Origin: Eleftheria terrae
Lineage (GTDB): Bacteria > Pseudomonadota > Gammaproteobacteria > Burkholderiales > Burkholderiaceae_C
Assembly (NCBI RefSeq): GCF_030419005.1
Contig: NZ_CP106951.1
Coordinates: forward strand, 4,464,001 to 4,528,000
Direction: 5' to 3'
DNA: 64,000 nt
Positions within the stretch are counted from its first letter, which is position 1, and every line of letters begins with the position of its first letter. This document shows, piece after piece, positions 17,173-26,517 of this stretch. Position numbers and translations under genes: made by a program. The notes under the pieces were generated by a model that saw nothing but the letters and a program-made list of their open reading frames with translations, was not told the DNA's origin and searched no databases.

Positions 17173-19122
17173 ATGAAGCTACTGTCTCTTGTCGTCGCAA
17201 TGTGCGTGGCCGGCCTGTCGGCGTGGCCGGTGCTGGCTGCCGAAGGCGCGGCCCCCGCTGCCGCGGTCCCGGCCATCGGCGAGCCGCGCGATGTGCCTTA
17301 CCCTGGACTGATCGAGTTGCAGGTGGATGCCAGTGACCTGCAGCACCGCGTGCTGCAGGTGCGCCAGACGCTGCCGGCCGCCGCGGGCGCGCTGACCCTG
17401 CTGTACCCGCGCTGGCTGCCGGGCAACCACGGGCCGGCCGGTGACGTGAATTACCTGGCCGGGCTGAAGATCACCGATGCCCAGGGGCGCACGGTGCCCT
17501 GGACGCGCGACCCGGTCGACTCGTTTGCCTTCCATCTCGTCGTGCCGGCCGGCGGCAGCCCGCTGACGCTGGAGTTCCAGCATTTGTCGCCGCTGAGCGA
17601 GCGCAGCGGCCGGGTGTCGGTCAGCCAGGCCATCCTCGGCGTGCAATGGCAGACGGTGGTGCTGTACCCGGCCGGCCACTACACCCGCCGCATCGAGGTG
17701 CAGCCCAGCCTGCGGCTGCCGGCCGGCTGGCAGCAGGCGGCGGCGCTGCGCGGCGGCGACGGCCAGCCGCCGCAGCCCGATGCACAGGGCTGGGTGCGCT
17801 ACGGCAAGGTGAACCTGGAAACGCTGGTGGATTCGCCGGTGTTCGCCGGGCGCCACATGAAGCGGGTGACGCTGGACGGGCCCGGCCAGTCGCGGCCGGT
17901 GGTGCTCAACGTCGTTGCCGACGAGGCCGAGCAACTGCAGGCCACCGAGGCGCAATGGCAGGCCCACCGCAACCTGGTGGTGCAAAGCGACCGGCTGTTC
18001 GGCTCGCGCCACTTCGCGCACTACGATTTCCTGCTGGCGCTGAGCGACAGCTTCGGCCGCATCGGGCTGGAGCACCACCAGTCGAGCGAGAACGCGGTGA
18101 AGCCGGGCTACTTCAAGGACTGGGCGAAGAGCATCGAGTCGCGCGACTTGTTGCCGCACGAGTACGTGCATTCGTGGAACGGCAAGTTCCGGCGGCCCGC
18201 GGATCTCTGGACGCCCACCTACAACGTGCCGATGCGCAACTCCCTGCTGTGGGTCTACGAAGGCCAGACGCAGTACTGGGGCCGCATGCTCACCGTGCGC
18301 AGCGGCCTGGCCACCCCGGAGCAGGGCCGCGACGCACTGGCCCAGGTGGCCGCCACCTACGACCACCGCACCGGCCGCCTCTGGCGCAACCTGCAGGACA
18401 CCAACGACGACAACATCTTCACCGCCCGCCGCCCCAAGGACTGGCCGGACTGGCAGCGCATGCGCGACTACTACGACGAAGCCACCCTGATCTGGCTCGA
18501 CGTGGACACCCTGATCCGTGAACGGTCGCAGGGCAAGCGCTCGCTGGACGACTTCGCGCGCCGCTTCTTCGGCGTGGAGGATGGCCGCGTCGAGCCGCTG
18601 ACCTACACCTTCGAGGACGTGGTGCGCACGCTCAACGAGGTGCAGCCGCACGACTGGGCCGCCTTCCTGCGTGAACGGCTCGACAGCCATGAGCCGCGCG
18701 CTCCGCTGGACGGCCTGGTTCGAGCCGGCTGGAAGCTGGTCTATGACGACAAGCCGAGCGAGTTCTTCAAGGCGGCCGAGGCGCAGCGCAAGAGCACTCA
18801 CCTGCTGTACTCGGTCGGCCTGCTGATCAACGAGGACGGCAGCCTGGCCGAGGTCGCCTGGGACAGCCCGGCCTTCCGGGCCGGGCTGGCGCCGGGCATG
18901 AAGCTGTTGGGCGTCAACCTGCGCGCCTACAAGCCCGAAGTGCTGCAGCAGGCGATCACGGCCGCGCGTGCCGAGGGGGCACCGCCGATCGAGCTGCTGC
19001 TGCAGGAGGGCGACCGCTTCCGCATCGCCAAGCTCGACTACCGCGGCGGCCTGCGCTACCCGAAGCTGGAGCGCATTGCCGGCACGCCGGACCGGCTCAG
19101 CGCCATCCAGGCGCCGCGCTGA
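17173..19122 (+). CDS. M61 family metallopeptidase with PDZ domain
   Basis: 649 aa, exported (leader MKLLSLVVAMCVAGLSAWPV ending in VLAAEG). It is a glycyl-aminopeptidase-type M61 peptidase. The zinc motif is HEYVH (H329, E330, H333), with the downstream glutamate in VYEGQTQYWG (E363). The N-terminal β-domain and the catalytic domain are followed by a PDZ domain (about residues 540-620; GLAPGMKLLGVN is its carboxylate-loop region). These periplasmic enzymes trim peptides with a preference for N-terminal Gly or Ala. I chose the start by the signal peptide, since the frame is open further upstream without a plausible leader. Confidence 0.93.
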   Translation: MKLLSLVVAMCVAGLSAWPVLAAEGAAPAAAVPAIGEPRDVPYPGLIELQVDASDLQHRVLQVRQTLPAAAGALTLLYPRWLPGNHGPAGDVNYLAGLKITDAQGRTVPWTRDPVDSFAFHLVVPAGGSPLTLEFQHLSPLSERSGRVSVSQAILGVQWQTVVLYPAGHYTRRIEVQPSLRLPAGWQQAAALRGGDGQPPQPDAQGWVRYGKVNLETLVDSPVFAGRHMKRVTLDGPGQSRPVVLNVVADEAEQLQATEAQWQAHRNLVVQSDRLFGSRHFAHYDFLLALSDSFGRIGLEHHQSSENAVKPGYFKDWAKSIESRDLLPHEYVHSWNGKFRRPADLWTPTYNVPMRNSLLWVYEGQTQYWGRMLTVRSGLATPEQGRDALAQVAATYDHRTGRLWRNLQDTNDDNIFTARRPKDWPDWQRMRDYYDEATLIWLDVDTLIRERSQGKRSLDDFARRFFGVEDGRVEPLTYTFEDVVRTLNEVQPHDWAAFLRERLDSHEPRAPLDGLVRAGWKLVYDDKPSEFFKAAEAQRKSTHLLYSVGLLINEDGSLAEVAWDSPAFRAGLAPGMKLLGVNLRAYKPEVLQQAITAARAEGAPPIELLLQEGDRFRIAKLDYRGGLRYPKLERIAGTPDRLSAIQAPR

Positions 19123-19198
19123 GGCCCGGCTGGCTGCCTGGGCGGGGCGCCGGCAGCAAATGGGCGGGACCTGCCAAAGGGTTGCTCGCGCAGCCCGG

Positions 19199-19230
19199 TT
19201 GCGGGCCGTATACTGTTCATATATACAGTA
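19199..19230 (+). promoter_or_regulatory. LexA (SOS) box over the imuA promoter
   Basis: TACTGTTCATATATACAGTA (19211-19230) contains CTGT-N8-ACAG in a symmetrical AT-rich context and matches the LexA consensus. It covers a promoter composed of TTGCGG (19199-19204), a 17-bp spacer and TATACA (19222-19227). The imuA start is at 19261. DNA damage would be expected to induce the mutagenesis cassette through RecA-stimulated LexA cleavage. Confidence 0.92.
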
Positions 19231-19260
19231 TCTTCCCGCCACCTCTTTCTGCCCACCCCG

Positions 19261-20157
19261 ATGCATGCGCCTGGCACGCGGCAGGACCTGCCGCCTTCCT
19301 CACCGGCCCGCCCGGTCTCGCCGCCCGACATGGCGGCGCCGGGCGGCCGGCTGTCGGTCGACGAGTTGCAGGGCCGGCTGGGGGCCGCCATGTGGCGGGC
19401 CGACCAGCTGGCCAACAGCAGCGAGCCGGTGCTGCCCAGCGGCCATGCGGCGCTCGACGCCGAGTTGCCGGGCGGTGGCTGGCCCTGCCGTTCGCTGATC
19501 GACATCCTGCAGCCCGCCGGCGCCGCCTGCGAATGGCGGCTGCTGGGCCCCTGCCTGCCGCGCCTGTGCGACGGCGGCCGCAGCCTGGTGCTGGTTGGCG
19601 CACCGGCCCTGGCGCCCGGTGCGCCGGCGCTGCAGCCGCAGTTGCCGGGCCTGTTGTCGAGCGGCCTGGAACTGCGGCAGTTGTTGTGGCTGCCTCGGCT
19701 GGCCGGCGCGCAGGCGCTGTGGGCAATAGAGCAGGCGCTGCACTGCCGCGACAGTGGCGCGGTGCTGGGCTGGTTGCCGCAGGCACGGCCGGAGGCGCTG
19801 CGCCGCTTGCACGCCCATGCACAGGCGGCTGGCGTGCCCTTGTTCATGTTCCGCCCGGAGGCGGCCCGCCATGCGGCGTCGGCGGCGCCGCTGCGGTTGC
19901 TGCTGGCGCCCGCGGAGCTCGGCGGGCTGCAGGTGACGCTGCTCAAGCGGCGTGGGCCGCCGCGGCAACAGCCGCTTGCGCTCACCGCCCAGCCACCCGG
20001 CGTGGCGCCGCTGGTCGCCGTGAAGTGGCGCGCGGTGATGCTGGCGCGCCAGGCACCGGCTGCGGTGCCCGATCTTGCCGAGCTGCCCGGATCTCAGGAG
20101 CCTGCCGATGCTGTACTGGCTGGCACTGGCCTGCCCCGCGTCGCCGTCCCCGCCTGA
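19261..20157 (+). CDS. imuA: ImuA, SOS-mutagenesis RecA-like protein
   Basis: 298 aa. First gene of the imuA-imuB-dnaE2 cassette. ImuA is a distant RecA/SulA-like protein that works with ImuB and DnaE2 in error-prone translesion synthesis. Family features include HAALDAELPGGGWPCRSLID near residue 60-80, LLWLPRLAGAQALWAIEQAL and LLAPAELGGLQVTLLKRRG. A strict Walker A is not evident, as usual in this family. Its 3' end overlaps imuB by 50 bp. Confidence 0.9.
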   Translation: MHAPGTRQDLPPSSPARPVSPPDMAAPGGRLSVDELQGRLGAAMWRADQLANSSEPVLPSGHAALDAELPGGGWPCRSLIDILQPAGAACEWRLLGPCLPRLCDGGRSLVLVGAPALAPGAPALQPQLPGLLSSGLELRQLLWLPRLAGAQALWAIEQALHCRDSGAVLGWLPQARPEALRRLHAHAQAAGVPLFMFRPEAARHAASAAPLRLLLAPAELGGLQVTLLKRRGPPRQQPLALTAQPPGVAPLVAVKWRAVMLARQAPAAVPDLAELPGSQEPADAVLAGTGLPRVAVPA

Positions 20158-21493
20158 GGCTGGTGGCGCCTGGAGCCCGCCGGGCGCCCGCGATGCTGCG
20201 CAGCAGCAAGCCATTGGCTGGTGGGCGCTGCAGTTCACGCCGCGGGTGTGCCTGCTCGACGAAGCGGTGCTGCTGGAGGTGCAGGCCAGCCTGCGGCTGT
20301 TCGGTGGCGCGCGGGCGCTGCGGGAGCGCATCACCCGCGAGGCCGCCGAGCTGGGGTGCACCGCCGTCGCCCGTGGCCCGACGGCGCTGGCGGCACTCGC
20401 CTTCGTTCGTGCGGCAAGGGGCGGCGGCGCCGCAGCGTCGGCCGTAGCGGCACACGCGCCGCGCCGCTGGGGTGCGCGGCTGGACGCCTTGCCGCTGACA
20501 GCCCTGAGCGCCGCCGCGGCACAGGAACCCTTGCTGGCCCGGCTGGGCTGCCGCCGCCTCGGCGACCTGCGTGCATTGCCGCGACCGGGGCTGGCGCGGC
20601 GCTGCGGCGCCGGCTTGCTGGAGGCGCTCGACCAGGCCTATGGCGAGCGGCCGGAAAGCCACCCGTGGCTGGCCCTGCCGGAGGTGTTCGACGCCCGGCT
20701 GGAGCTGCCCGGCCGGGTCGAGGAGGCCAGCGCGCTGATGTTCGGTGCACGCCGCCTGCTGCTGCAGCTGTGCGGCTGGCTGGCCGCCCGGCAGGCGGGC
20801 GTGCGGCAGTTCGTGCTGCGCTGGCGCCACGACTTTCACCGCCCGGGGGTGGACGATGCCGGCGAGCTGCCGCTGCGCACCGCGGAACTGACGCGGGACC
20901 CCGATCACCTCTGCCGCCTGCTGGGCGAGTGGCTGGGACGGGTGGCCCTGGCCGGGCCGGTCGGCGAGCTGGGCCTGCGCGCCGACCGGGTGGAGCCACT
21001 GGTCTGCGGCAACCAGGCGCTGCCCTTGCAGGCCGGCCCGGGGGCTCCCCGCGACGGCGAGTCGCTGGCGCAGTTGATGGAGCGGCTGTCGGCGCGGCTC
21101 GGGGCCGGCGAGGTGCTGCGCCCGCAGCTGCGCTCGGACCACCGGCCAGAGGCCATGCAGCGCTGGGTGCCGGCCACCGAGTGGCAGGCCCTGCCGGCTG
21201 CGGCCGCGCCCACACTGCCGCAGCCGGCCTGGCTGCTTGCCGCGCCGCTGCCACTGGCGGTGCGGCACGAGCGGCCCCAGCATGCCGGCCTGCCGCTGCA
21301 GCTGCTGGCCGGGCCGCACCGCATCGAGGTCGGCTGGTGGGACACCGACGGCCTGCCGTCGGTGGCACGCGACTACTTCATTGCCTTCAGCCCGCGCTCG
21401 GGGCTGCTGTGGATCTACCGGGAGCTGGTGTCCGGCACGCCGATGGACAGTCGCAGCGGCAGCGGCTGGTACCTGCACGGGGTGTTCGGCTGA
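20108..21493 (+). CDS. imuB: ImuB, Y-family polymerase-like mutagenesis protein
   Basis: 461 aa. Starts MLYWLALACPA and shows a Y-family core (ALQFTPRVCLLDEAVLLEVQ, the little-finger region and RLGCRRLGDLRALPRPGLA with a helix-hairpin-helix). The catalytic acidic triad of active Y-family polymerases is absent, as known for ImuB, which acts as an adaptor linking ImuA, DnaE2 and the β clamp. The C-terminus, GPHRIEVGWWD with GLLWIYREL and GWYLHGVFG, is the standard ImuB ending. It overlaps imuA, showing tight coupling. Confidence 0.93.
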   Translation: MLYWLALACPASPSPPEAGGAWSPPGARDAAQQQAIGWWALQFTPRVCLLDEAVLLEVQASLRLFGGARALRERITREAAELGCTAVARGPTALAALAFVRAARGGGAAASAVAAHAPRRWGARLDALPLTALSAAAAQEPLLARLGCRRLGDLRALPRPGLARRCGAGLLEALDQAYGERPESHPWLALPEVFDARLELPGRVEEASALMFGARRLLLQLCGWLAARQAGVRQFVLRWRHDFHRPGVDDAGELPLRTAELTRDPDHLCRLLGEWLGRVALAGPVGELGLRADRVEPLVCGNQALPLQAGPGAPRDGESLAQLMERLSARLGAGEVLRPQLRSDHRPEAMQRWVPATEWQALPAAAAPTLPQPAWLLAAPLPLAVRHERPQHAGLPLQLLAGPHRIEVGWWDTDGLPSVARDYFIAFSPRSGLLWIYRELVSGTPMDSRSGSGWYLHGVFG

Positions 21494-21605
21494 TGCGCTG
21501 GCCCGGCTTCCAGTCAGGGCGGCACCGCTGGCGGCGGCTGGTCGGGCGAGCGCCTGGCGCCCGGCGCCGGGCAGGGCTTGCCCGATGCACGAGCAGGGGG
21601 GCGCC

Positions 21606-24600
21606 ATGAACGCTGCGACCCTGCTGCCGTCCTATGCGGAGCTGCATTGCCTGAGCAACTTCAGTTTCCAGCGCGGTGCCTCGCATCCCGCCGAGCTGGT
21701 GGAGCGGGCCGCTGCGCTGGGCTACAGCGCGCTGGCCTTGACCGACGAATGTTCGCTGGCCGGTGTGGTGCGCGCCTGGCAGGGCTTGAAGGACCTGCAG
21801 CAGCAGGCCGCCGAGCAGGGCGGCGAGCCACCTGCGCTGCGGCTGCTGATCGGCAGCGAATTCCTGGTGCAGGCCGAGACGCCGCTGCGGCTGGTGGTGC
21901 TGGCGTGCCGGCGGGACGGCTATGGCAACCTCAGCGAGTTCATCACCGGCTTGCGGCGTGCCAGCCCCAAGGGCCAGTACCGGCTGGAGCTCGGGCAGGT
22001 GTCGGCCGAGGCGCTGGCCGACTGCGTGGTGCTGCTGGTGCCTGACCGCAGTGCCGGGCTGGAGACCGTGCTGGCCCAGGCTTCGTGGCTGCAGCGGCAC
22101 TTCGCCGGCCGCGGCTGGCTGGCGGTGGAGCTGCTGCAACAAGCCGACGACGTGGCCTGGCTGCACAAGCTGCGCGAGGCCAGCCGCCTGAGCGGGGCGC
22201 CGCTGGTGGCGGCCGGCGACGTGCACATGCACCTGCGCTCGCGCAAGCCGCTGCAGGACGTGCTCACCGCCATCCGCCTGGGGCGGCCGGTGGCCGAGTG
22301 CGGCACGGCGCTGCAGCCCAATGCCGAGCAGCACCTGCGATCGCGCTTGCGGCTGGCGCAGGTCTATCCGCCGGAGCTGCTGCAGGCCACGCTGGAGGTG
22401 GCCGCACGTTGCAGCTTCAGCCTGCAGGAGCTGCGCTACGAATATCCCGAGGAAGTGGTGCCGGCAGGCGAGACCCCGGCCTCCTACCTGCGCCAGGTGA
22501 CCGAGCAGGGCGCGCTGGAGCGCTTCCCGAACGGTGTGCCGGAGAAGGTGAGGGCGCTGATTGAGAAGGAGCTGGCCCTCATTGCCGAGAAGGGCTACGA
22601 GAAGTACTTCCTGACCGTCTACGACATCGTCAGGCACGCGCGCTCGCTGAACATCGTGTGCCAGGGCCGCGGCTCGGCGGCCAACTCGGCGGTCTGCTTC
22701 TGCCTGCGCATCACCGAGATCGACCCGGCCCGTGCCGACCTGCTGTTCGAGCGCTTCATCAGCAGGGAGCGCGACGAGCCGCCCGACATCGATGTGGACT
22801 TCGAGCACCAGCGGCGCGAGGAAGTGATCCAGTACCTCTATGCCAAGTACGGCCGCGAGCGCACGGCGCTGACCGCCACCGTCATCAGCTACCGCTCGCG
22901 CAGCGCGATTCGGGATGTTGGCAAGGCACTCGGCTTCGACGAGGCAGCCATCGACCTGCTGGCCAAGGACCACCACTGGTGGGACAGCCTGGCGGTGATG
23001 TCCGAGCGCCTGGCCGGCCACGGGCTGGACGTGCAGGACCGCCGGGTCCTGCAGTGGATCGAGCTGACGCAGCAGCTGCGCGGCTTCCCTCGCCACCTGA
23101 GCCAGCACACCGGCGGCTTCGTGATCGCACGCGGCAAGCTCAGCCGCATCGTGCCGATCGAGAACGCCGCGATGAAAGACCGCTCGGTGATCGAGTGGGA
23201 CAAGGACGACCTGGACGCGCTCGGCCTGATGAAGGTGGACGTTCTGGCGCTGGGCATGCTGAGCGTGCTGCGCCGGGCGATGGAGTTCATCGCGCAGCGG
23301 CGCGGCCATCCGTTCCGGCTGGAGGACATCCCCGACCGCGACGAGCCGACCTACGACATGATCTGCCGCGCCGACACCATCGGCGTCTTCCAGATCGAGA
23401 GCCGGGCCCAGCAGAGCATGCTGCCGCGGCTGCGGCCACGCACCTTCTACGACCTGGTGGTGGAGGTGGCGATCGTGCGGCCCGGCCCCATCCAGGGCGG
23501 CATGGTGCACCCGTATCTCAAGCGCCGCGAGAAGGACGAGGCGCGCCGCCGGGCCGGCGAACCGCGGCCGAAGCTGGAGACACCGCAGCTCGAAGAAGCG
23601 CTGGGCCGCACGCTGGGGGTGCCGATCTTCCAGGAGCAGGTGATGCAGCTGTGCATCCTTTGCGCGGGCTTCACGCCGGGTGAGGCCGACCGGCTGCGTC
23701 GCGCGATGGCGGCCTGGAAGCGCCATGGCGACGTGCTGCCCTTTCGCGACAAGATCCTCAAGGGCATGACCGAGCGCGGCTACCGGGCCGAGTTCGCCGA
23801 GCAGCTGTTCGAGCAGATCAAGGGCTTCGGCGAATATGGCTTCCCCGAGAGCCATGCGGCTTCCTTCGCGCTGCTGGCCTACGACAGCAGCTGGATCAAG
23901 TGCCATGAGCCGGCCGCCTTCCTGGCCGCGCTGCTCGACTCACAGCCGATGGGCTTCTACTCACCCAGCCAGCTGGTGCAGGACGCACGCCGCCATGGGG
24001 TGGACGTGCGCCCGCCCGACGTGCAGTACAGCGGAGCTGGCAGCAGCTTCGAAGACCTGCAGGTGGGCGCGCCGGTGCAGCCGGCGGTGCGCCTGGGGCT
24101 GGAGCGCATCGCCGGGTTGTCGGGCCCGGCCATCGCCCGCATCCTTCAAGCGCGGGCCGTGCGGCCCTTCGAGAGCGTGCAGGACCTGGCCCGCCGCGCC
24201 GGGCTGGAGCCGCACGACCTCAAGCGGCTGGCTGGCGCGGACGCCTTGCGCAGCCTGGCCGGGCACCGCCGCCAGCAGGTCTGGGAGGCGGCGGCCTGGC
24301 AGGCTGCGCCGGGCCTCCTGCAGGACGCGCCGGTGCAGGAGGCGCCGCTGAGCCTCTTCGAGGCGCCGGAAGGCGAGGAGATCGTGTTCGACTACGCGGC
24401 GCTGAAGCTGAGCCTGCGCCGCCATCCGCTGGCCTTGCTGCGGCCGCGGCTGGCGGCGCGTGGCCTGTCGACGGCCGAGGCCCTGCAGGCAGGGCCGGAC
24501 GGGCGCGCCGCCGGCGCCTGCGGCATCGTGACGATGCGGCAGCAACCGGGCACGGCCAACGGCACCATCTTCGTTTCGCTGGAAGACGAGACCGGCTCGG

Positions 24601-24785
24601 TCAACGTCATCGTCTGGCCCAAGGTGCGGGAGCAGTATCGCGAGGCCTTGCTGCATGCACGGCTGCTGGCGGTGCGCGGTGTGTGGCAGCACCGCCAGGG
24701 CGTGGCCCACCTGATCGCCCGCCGGCTGGAAGACCTGACGCCGCTGCTGGGCCGCCTGGGCACCGACAGCCGCGACTTCCACTGA
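21606..24785 (+). CDS. dnaE2: Error-prone DNA polymerase DnaE2 (ImuC)
   Basis: 1059 aa C-family polymerase. It has an N-terminal PHP domain (AELHCLSNFSFQRGASHPAE, ALTDECSLAG), the palm with catalytic aspartates in PPDIDVDFEHQRREEVIQYL, the fingers and β-binding region, and a C-terminal OB fold (MRQQPGTANGTIFVSLEDE). It replicates past lesions at the cost of mutations. The ribosome site GAGGGGGG lies just before ATG 21606. The imuB stop is 112 bp upstream; I see no separate promoter there, so it should belong to the SOS operon. Confidence 0.96.
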   Translation: MNAATLLPSYAELHCLSNFSFQRGASHPAELVERAAALGYSALALTDECSLAGVVRAWQGLKDLQQQAAEQGGEPPALRLLIGSEFLVQAETPLRLVVLACRRDGYGNLSEFITGLRRASPKGQYRLELGQVSAEALADCVVLLVPDRSAGLETVLAQASWLQRHFAGRGWLAVELLQQADDVAWLHKLREASRLSGAPLVAAGDVHMHLRSRKPLQDVLTAIRLGRPVAECGTALQPNAEQHLRSRLRLAQVYPPELLQATLEVAARCSFSLQELRYEYPEEVVPAGETPASYLRQVTEQGALERFPNGVPEKVRALIEKELALIAEKGYEKYFLTVYDIVRHARSLNIVCQGRGSAANSAVCFCLRITEIDPARADLLFERFISRERDEPPDIDVDFEHQRREEVIQYLYAKYGRERTALTATVISYRSRSAIRDVGKALGFDEAAIDLLAKDHHWWDSLAVMSERLAGHGLDVQDRRVLQWIELTQQLRGFPRHLSQHTGGFVIARGKLSRIVPIENAAMKDRSVIEWDKDDLDALGLMKVDVLALGMLSVLRRAMEFIAQRRGHPFRLEDIPDRDEPTYDMICRADTIGVFQIESRAQQSMLPRLRPRTFYDLVVEVAIVRPGPIQGGMVHPYLKRREKDEARRRAGEPRPKLETPQLEEALGRTLGVPIFQEQVMQLCILCAGFTPGEADRLRRAMAAWKRHGDVLPFRDKILKGMTERGYRAEFAEQLFEQIKGFGEYGFPESHAASFALLAYDSSWIKCHEPAAFLAALLDSQPMGFYSPSQLVQDARRHGVDVRPPDVQYSGAGSSFEDLQVGAPVQPAVRLGLERIAGLSGPAIARILQARAVRPFESVQDLARRAGLEPHDLKRLAGADALRSLAGHRRQQVWEAAAWQAAPGLLQDAPVQEAPLSLFEAPEGEEIVFDYAALKLSLRRHPLALLRPRLAARGLSTAEALQAGPDGRAAGACGIVTMRQQPGTANGTIFVSLEDETGSVNVIVWPKVREQYREALLHARLLAVRGVWQHRQGVAHLIARRLEDLTPLLGRLGTDSRDFH

Positions 24786-24787
24786 AG

Positions 24788-24803
24788 GGCCGCTGGCGCG
24801 GCC
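24788..24803. terminator. Small GC hairpin between convergent genes
   Basis: GGCCGC-TGGC-GCGGCC forms a 6-bp stem with a four-base loop in the 28-bp gap between dnaE2 and the convergent VOC gene. There is no T tract, so factor-independent termination would be weak. Position between two stop codons is the main argument. Confidence 0.4.
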
Positions 24804-24813
24804 GGCCGCGGGC

Positions 24814-25257
24814 TCACCGGGGGGTGGTCTCGACCCAGGGGTCGTAGCTGCCGATGCTCCAGAGCCGGCCTTCGATGTCGCGGCAGGTGAAGCCACGGCC
24901 GCCGTACTCCTCGTCCTTGATCTCCACCACGATCTGTGCGCCGGCAGCCTTGACCCGCGCGAAGACCGCATCGGGATCGGCCACCACCAGGTAAGGGCTC
25001 TGGGTCTCGACGCCGCCGACCTGATCGGGCAGGTTGACCAGGTCGCCGTACTCCGACTCGTTGTCGGCCGAGGCCAGCATGATCATGCCGTTGCCGAAGA
25101 CCAGTTGTGCATGCAGCACGCCGCCGTTGTCATTGGGCACCACCAGCCGCCGCTCGAAGCCGAACGCCTCGCAGAGCCAGTCGATCGCGGCCGGCGCATT
25201 GCGATAGCGCAGGCAGGGGATGATGGTGGCACGGGTGTTCTTCGCGATCTCGTTCAT
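24814..25257 (-). CDS. VOC/PhnB-like glyoxalase-fold protein
   Basis: 147 aa. The N-terminus has the pattern ATIIPCLRYRNAPAAIDWLC typical of PhnB/bleomycin-resistance-like VOC proteins. LVFGNGMIMLASA and VFARVKAAGAQIVVEIKDEE follow, and the ending YGGRGFTCRDIEGRLWSIGSY contains the metal-site glutamate region. The function is unknown; proteins of this class bind or isomerise small molecules or act as self-contained folds. It converges on dnaE2 and diverges from pyrC. The ATG at 25257 is chosen by homology with MNEIAKN; the GGGAA upstream is a modest ribosome site. Confidence 0.82.
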   Translation of the reverse strand: MNEIAKNTRATIIPCLRYRNAPAAIDWLCEAFGFERRLVVPNDNGGVLHAQLVFGNGMIMLASADNESEYGDLVNLPDQVGGVETQSPYLVVADPDAVFARVKAAGAQIVVEIKDEEYGGRGFTCRDIEGRLWSIGSYDPWVETTPR

Positions 25258-25391
25258 ATGCAGTTTCCCAAGGTTGATGCGCTTCGCTGCCGCGACAGCG
25301 AAGGACCGAGCATAGAAGTTCAGTCCGCGGCGCGGCAGCCGATGTGTTGCAGAGTGATGGCCCGCCCCGGCGGAGTGGGACAATGCCGGTC

Positions 25392-26423
25392 ATGACCTCC
25401 ACGCTGACCCTCACCCGTCCCGACGACTGGCACCTGCATGTGCGCGACGGCGCCGCCATGCTGGCGGTCGTGCCGGACACGGCGCGCCAGTTCGGTCGCG
25501 CCATCATCATGCCCAATCTGCGGCCGCCGGTCACCACCGCGGCGCAGGCGGTGGCCTACCGCGACCGCATCCGCGCGGCGGTGCCGGCCGGCCTGTCCTT
25601 CGAGCCACTGATGACGCTGTACCTGACCGACAGGCTGCCGCCCGACGAGATCACGCGCGCGCGCGATGCCGGCGTGGTGGCTGTCAAGCTCTATCCGGCC
25701 GGGGCCACGACCAACAGCGATGCCGGCGTGACCGACCTGCGCAAGACCTATCCCACGCTGGAGGCCATGCAGCGCCTGGGCCTGCCGCTGCTGGTGCATG
25801 GCGAGGTGACCGACAGCGAGATCGACATCTTCGATCGCGAGAAGGCCTTCATCGACACCAAGCTGATTCCGCTGCGGCGCGACTTTCCCGAGCTGAAGAT
25901 CGTCTTCGAGCACATCACCACGCGCGACGCGGCGCAGTACGTGAACGAGGCCGACGCACGACTGGGCGCCACCATCACCGCCCACCACCTGCTCTACAAC
26001 CGCAACGCCATCTTCACCGGGGGGGTGCGCCCGCACTACTACTGCCTGCCGGTGCTCAAGCGCGAGGAACACCGCCTGGCGCTGGTGCAGGCGGCCACCT
26101 CCGGCAGCGCGAAGTTCTTCCTGGGCACCGACAGCGCGCCGCACCCGGCCCACCTGAAAGAGCATGCCAGCGGCTGCGCCGGCTGCTACACCGCACATGC
26201 GGCGCTGGAGCTGTATGCCGAAGCCTTCGAGGCAGCCGGCGCACTCGACCGGCTGGAAGGCTTCGCCAGCTTCCATGGTGCGGATTTCTACGGCCTGCCC
26301 CGCAACACCGGGCAGGTGACGCTGCGCAAGGAAAGCTGGACCCCGCCGGAAACCATGCCGTTCGGCGATGCCCAGCTCAAGCCGCTGCGTGGTGGCGAAG
26401 CGCTGGCCTGGCGCCTGGCCTGA
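25392..26423 (+). CDS. pyrC: Dihydroorotase
   Basis: 343 aa type II (PyrC) amidohydrolase that cyclises carbamoyl-aspartate to dihydroorotate in pyrimidine synthesis. The zinc motif HLHVRDG begins at H14 and H16. The carboxylated lysine is K99, in [19 protein letters not shown]. The substrate-site segments [19 protein letters not shown] and [10 protein letters not shown], and [13 protein letters not shown] with a catalytic aspartate, complete the family signature. A second in-frame ATG at 25383 would add three residues. Not close to other pyr genes. Confidence 0.97.
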   Translation: MTSTLTLTRPDDWHLHVRDGAAMLAVVPDTARQFGRAIIMPNLRPPVTTAAQAVAYRDRIRAAVPAGLSFEPLMTLYLTDRLPPDEITRARDAGVVAVKLYPAGATTNSDAGVTDLRKTYPTLEAMQRLGLPLLVHGEVTDSEIDIFDREKAFIDTKLIPLRRDFPELKIVFEHITTRDAAQYVNEADARLGATITAHHLLYNRNAIFTGGVRPHYYCLPVLKREEHRLALVQAATSGSAKFFLGTDSAPHPAHLKEHASGCAGCYTAHAALELYAEAFEAAGALDRLEGFASFHGADFYGLPRNTGQVTLRKESWTPPETMPFGDAQLKPLRGGEALAWRLA

Positions 26424-26472
26424 GGCCCGGCATGGCGGCGGCATGAGGCCGGCTGCGCGCTCGTGGGCCGTC

Positions 26473-26511
26473 CGCCAGGGCGTCAGCGCCAGCCCGCCCT
26501 GGCGCTGACGC
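26473..26511 (+). promoter_or_regulatory. Two mutually exclusive hairpins before the DUF3025 gene
   Basis: Stem A: GCGTCAGCGCCAG (26480-26492) pairs perfectly with CTGGCGCTGACGC (26499-26511), 13 bp, six-base loop. Stem B: CGCCAGGGCG (26473-26482) pairs perfectly with CGCCCTGGCG (26495-26504), 10 bp. The two share bases and cannot form together. Stem A ends seven bases before the start codon and could hide the ribosome site. There is no T tract, so a plain terminator for pyrC is less likely but not excluded. Confidence 0.5.
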
Positions 26512-26517
26512 AGCAGC

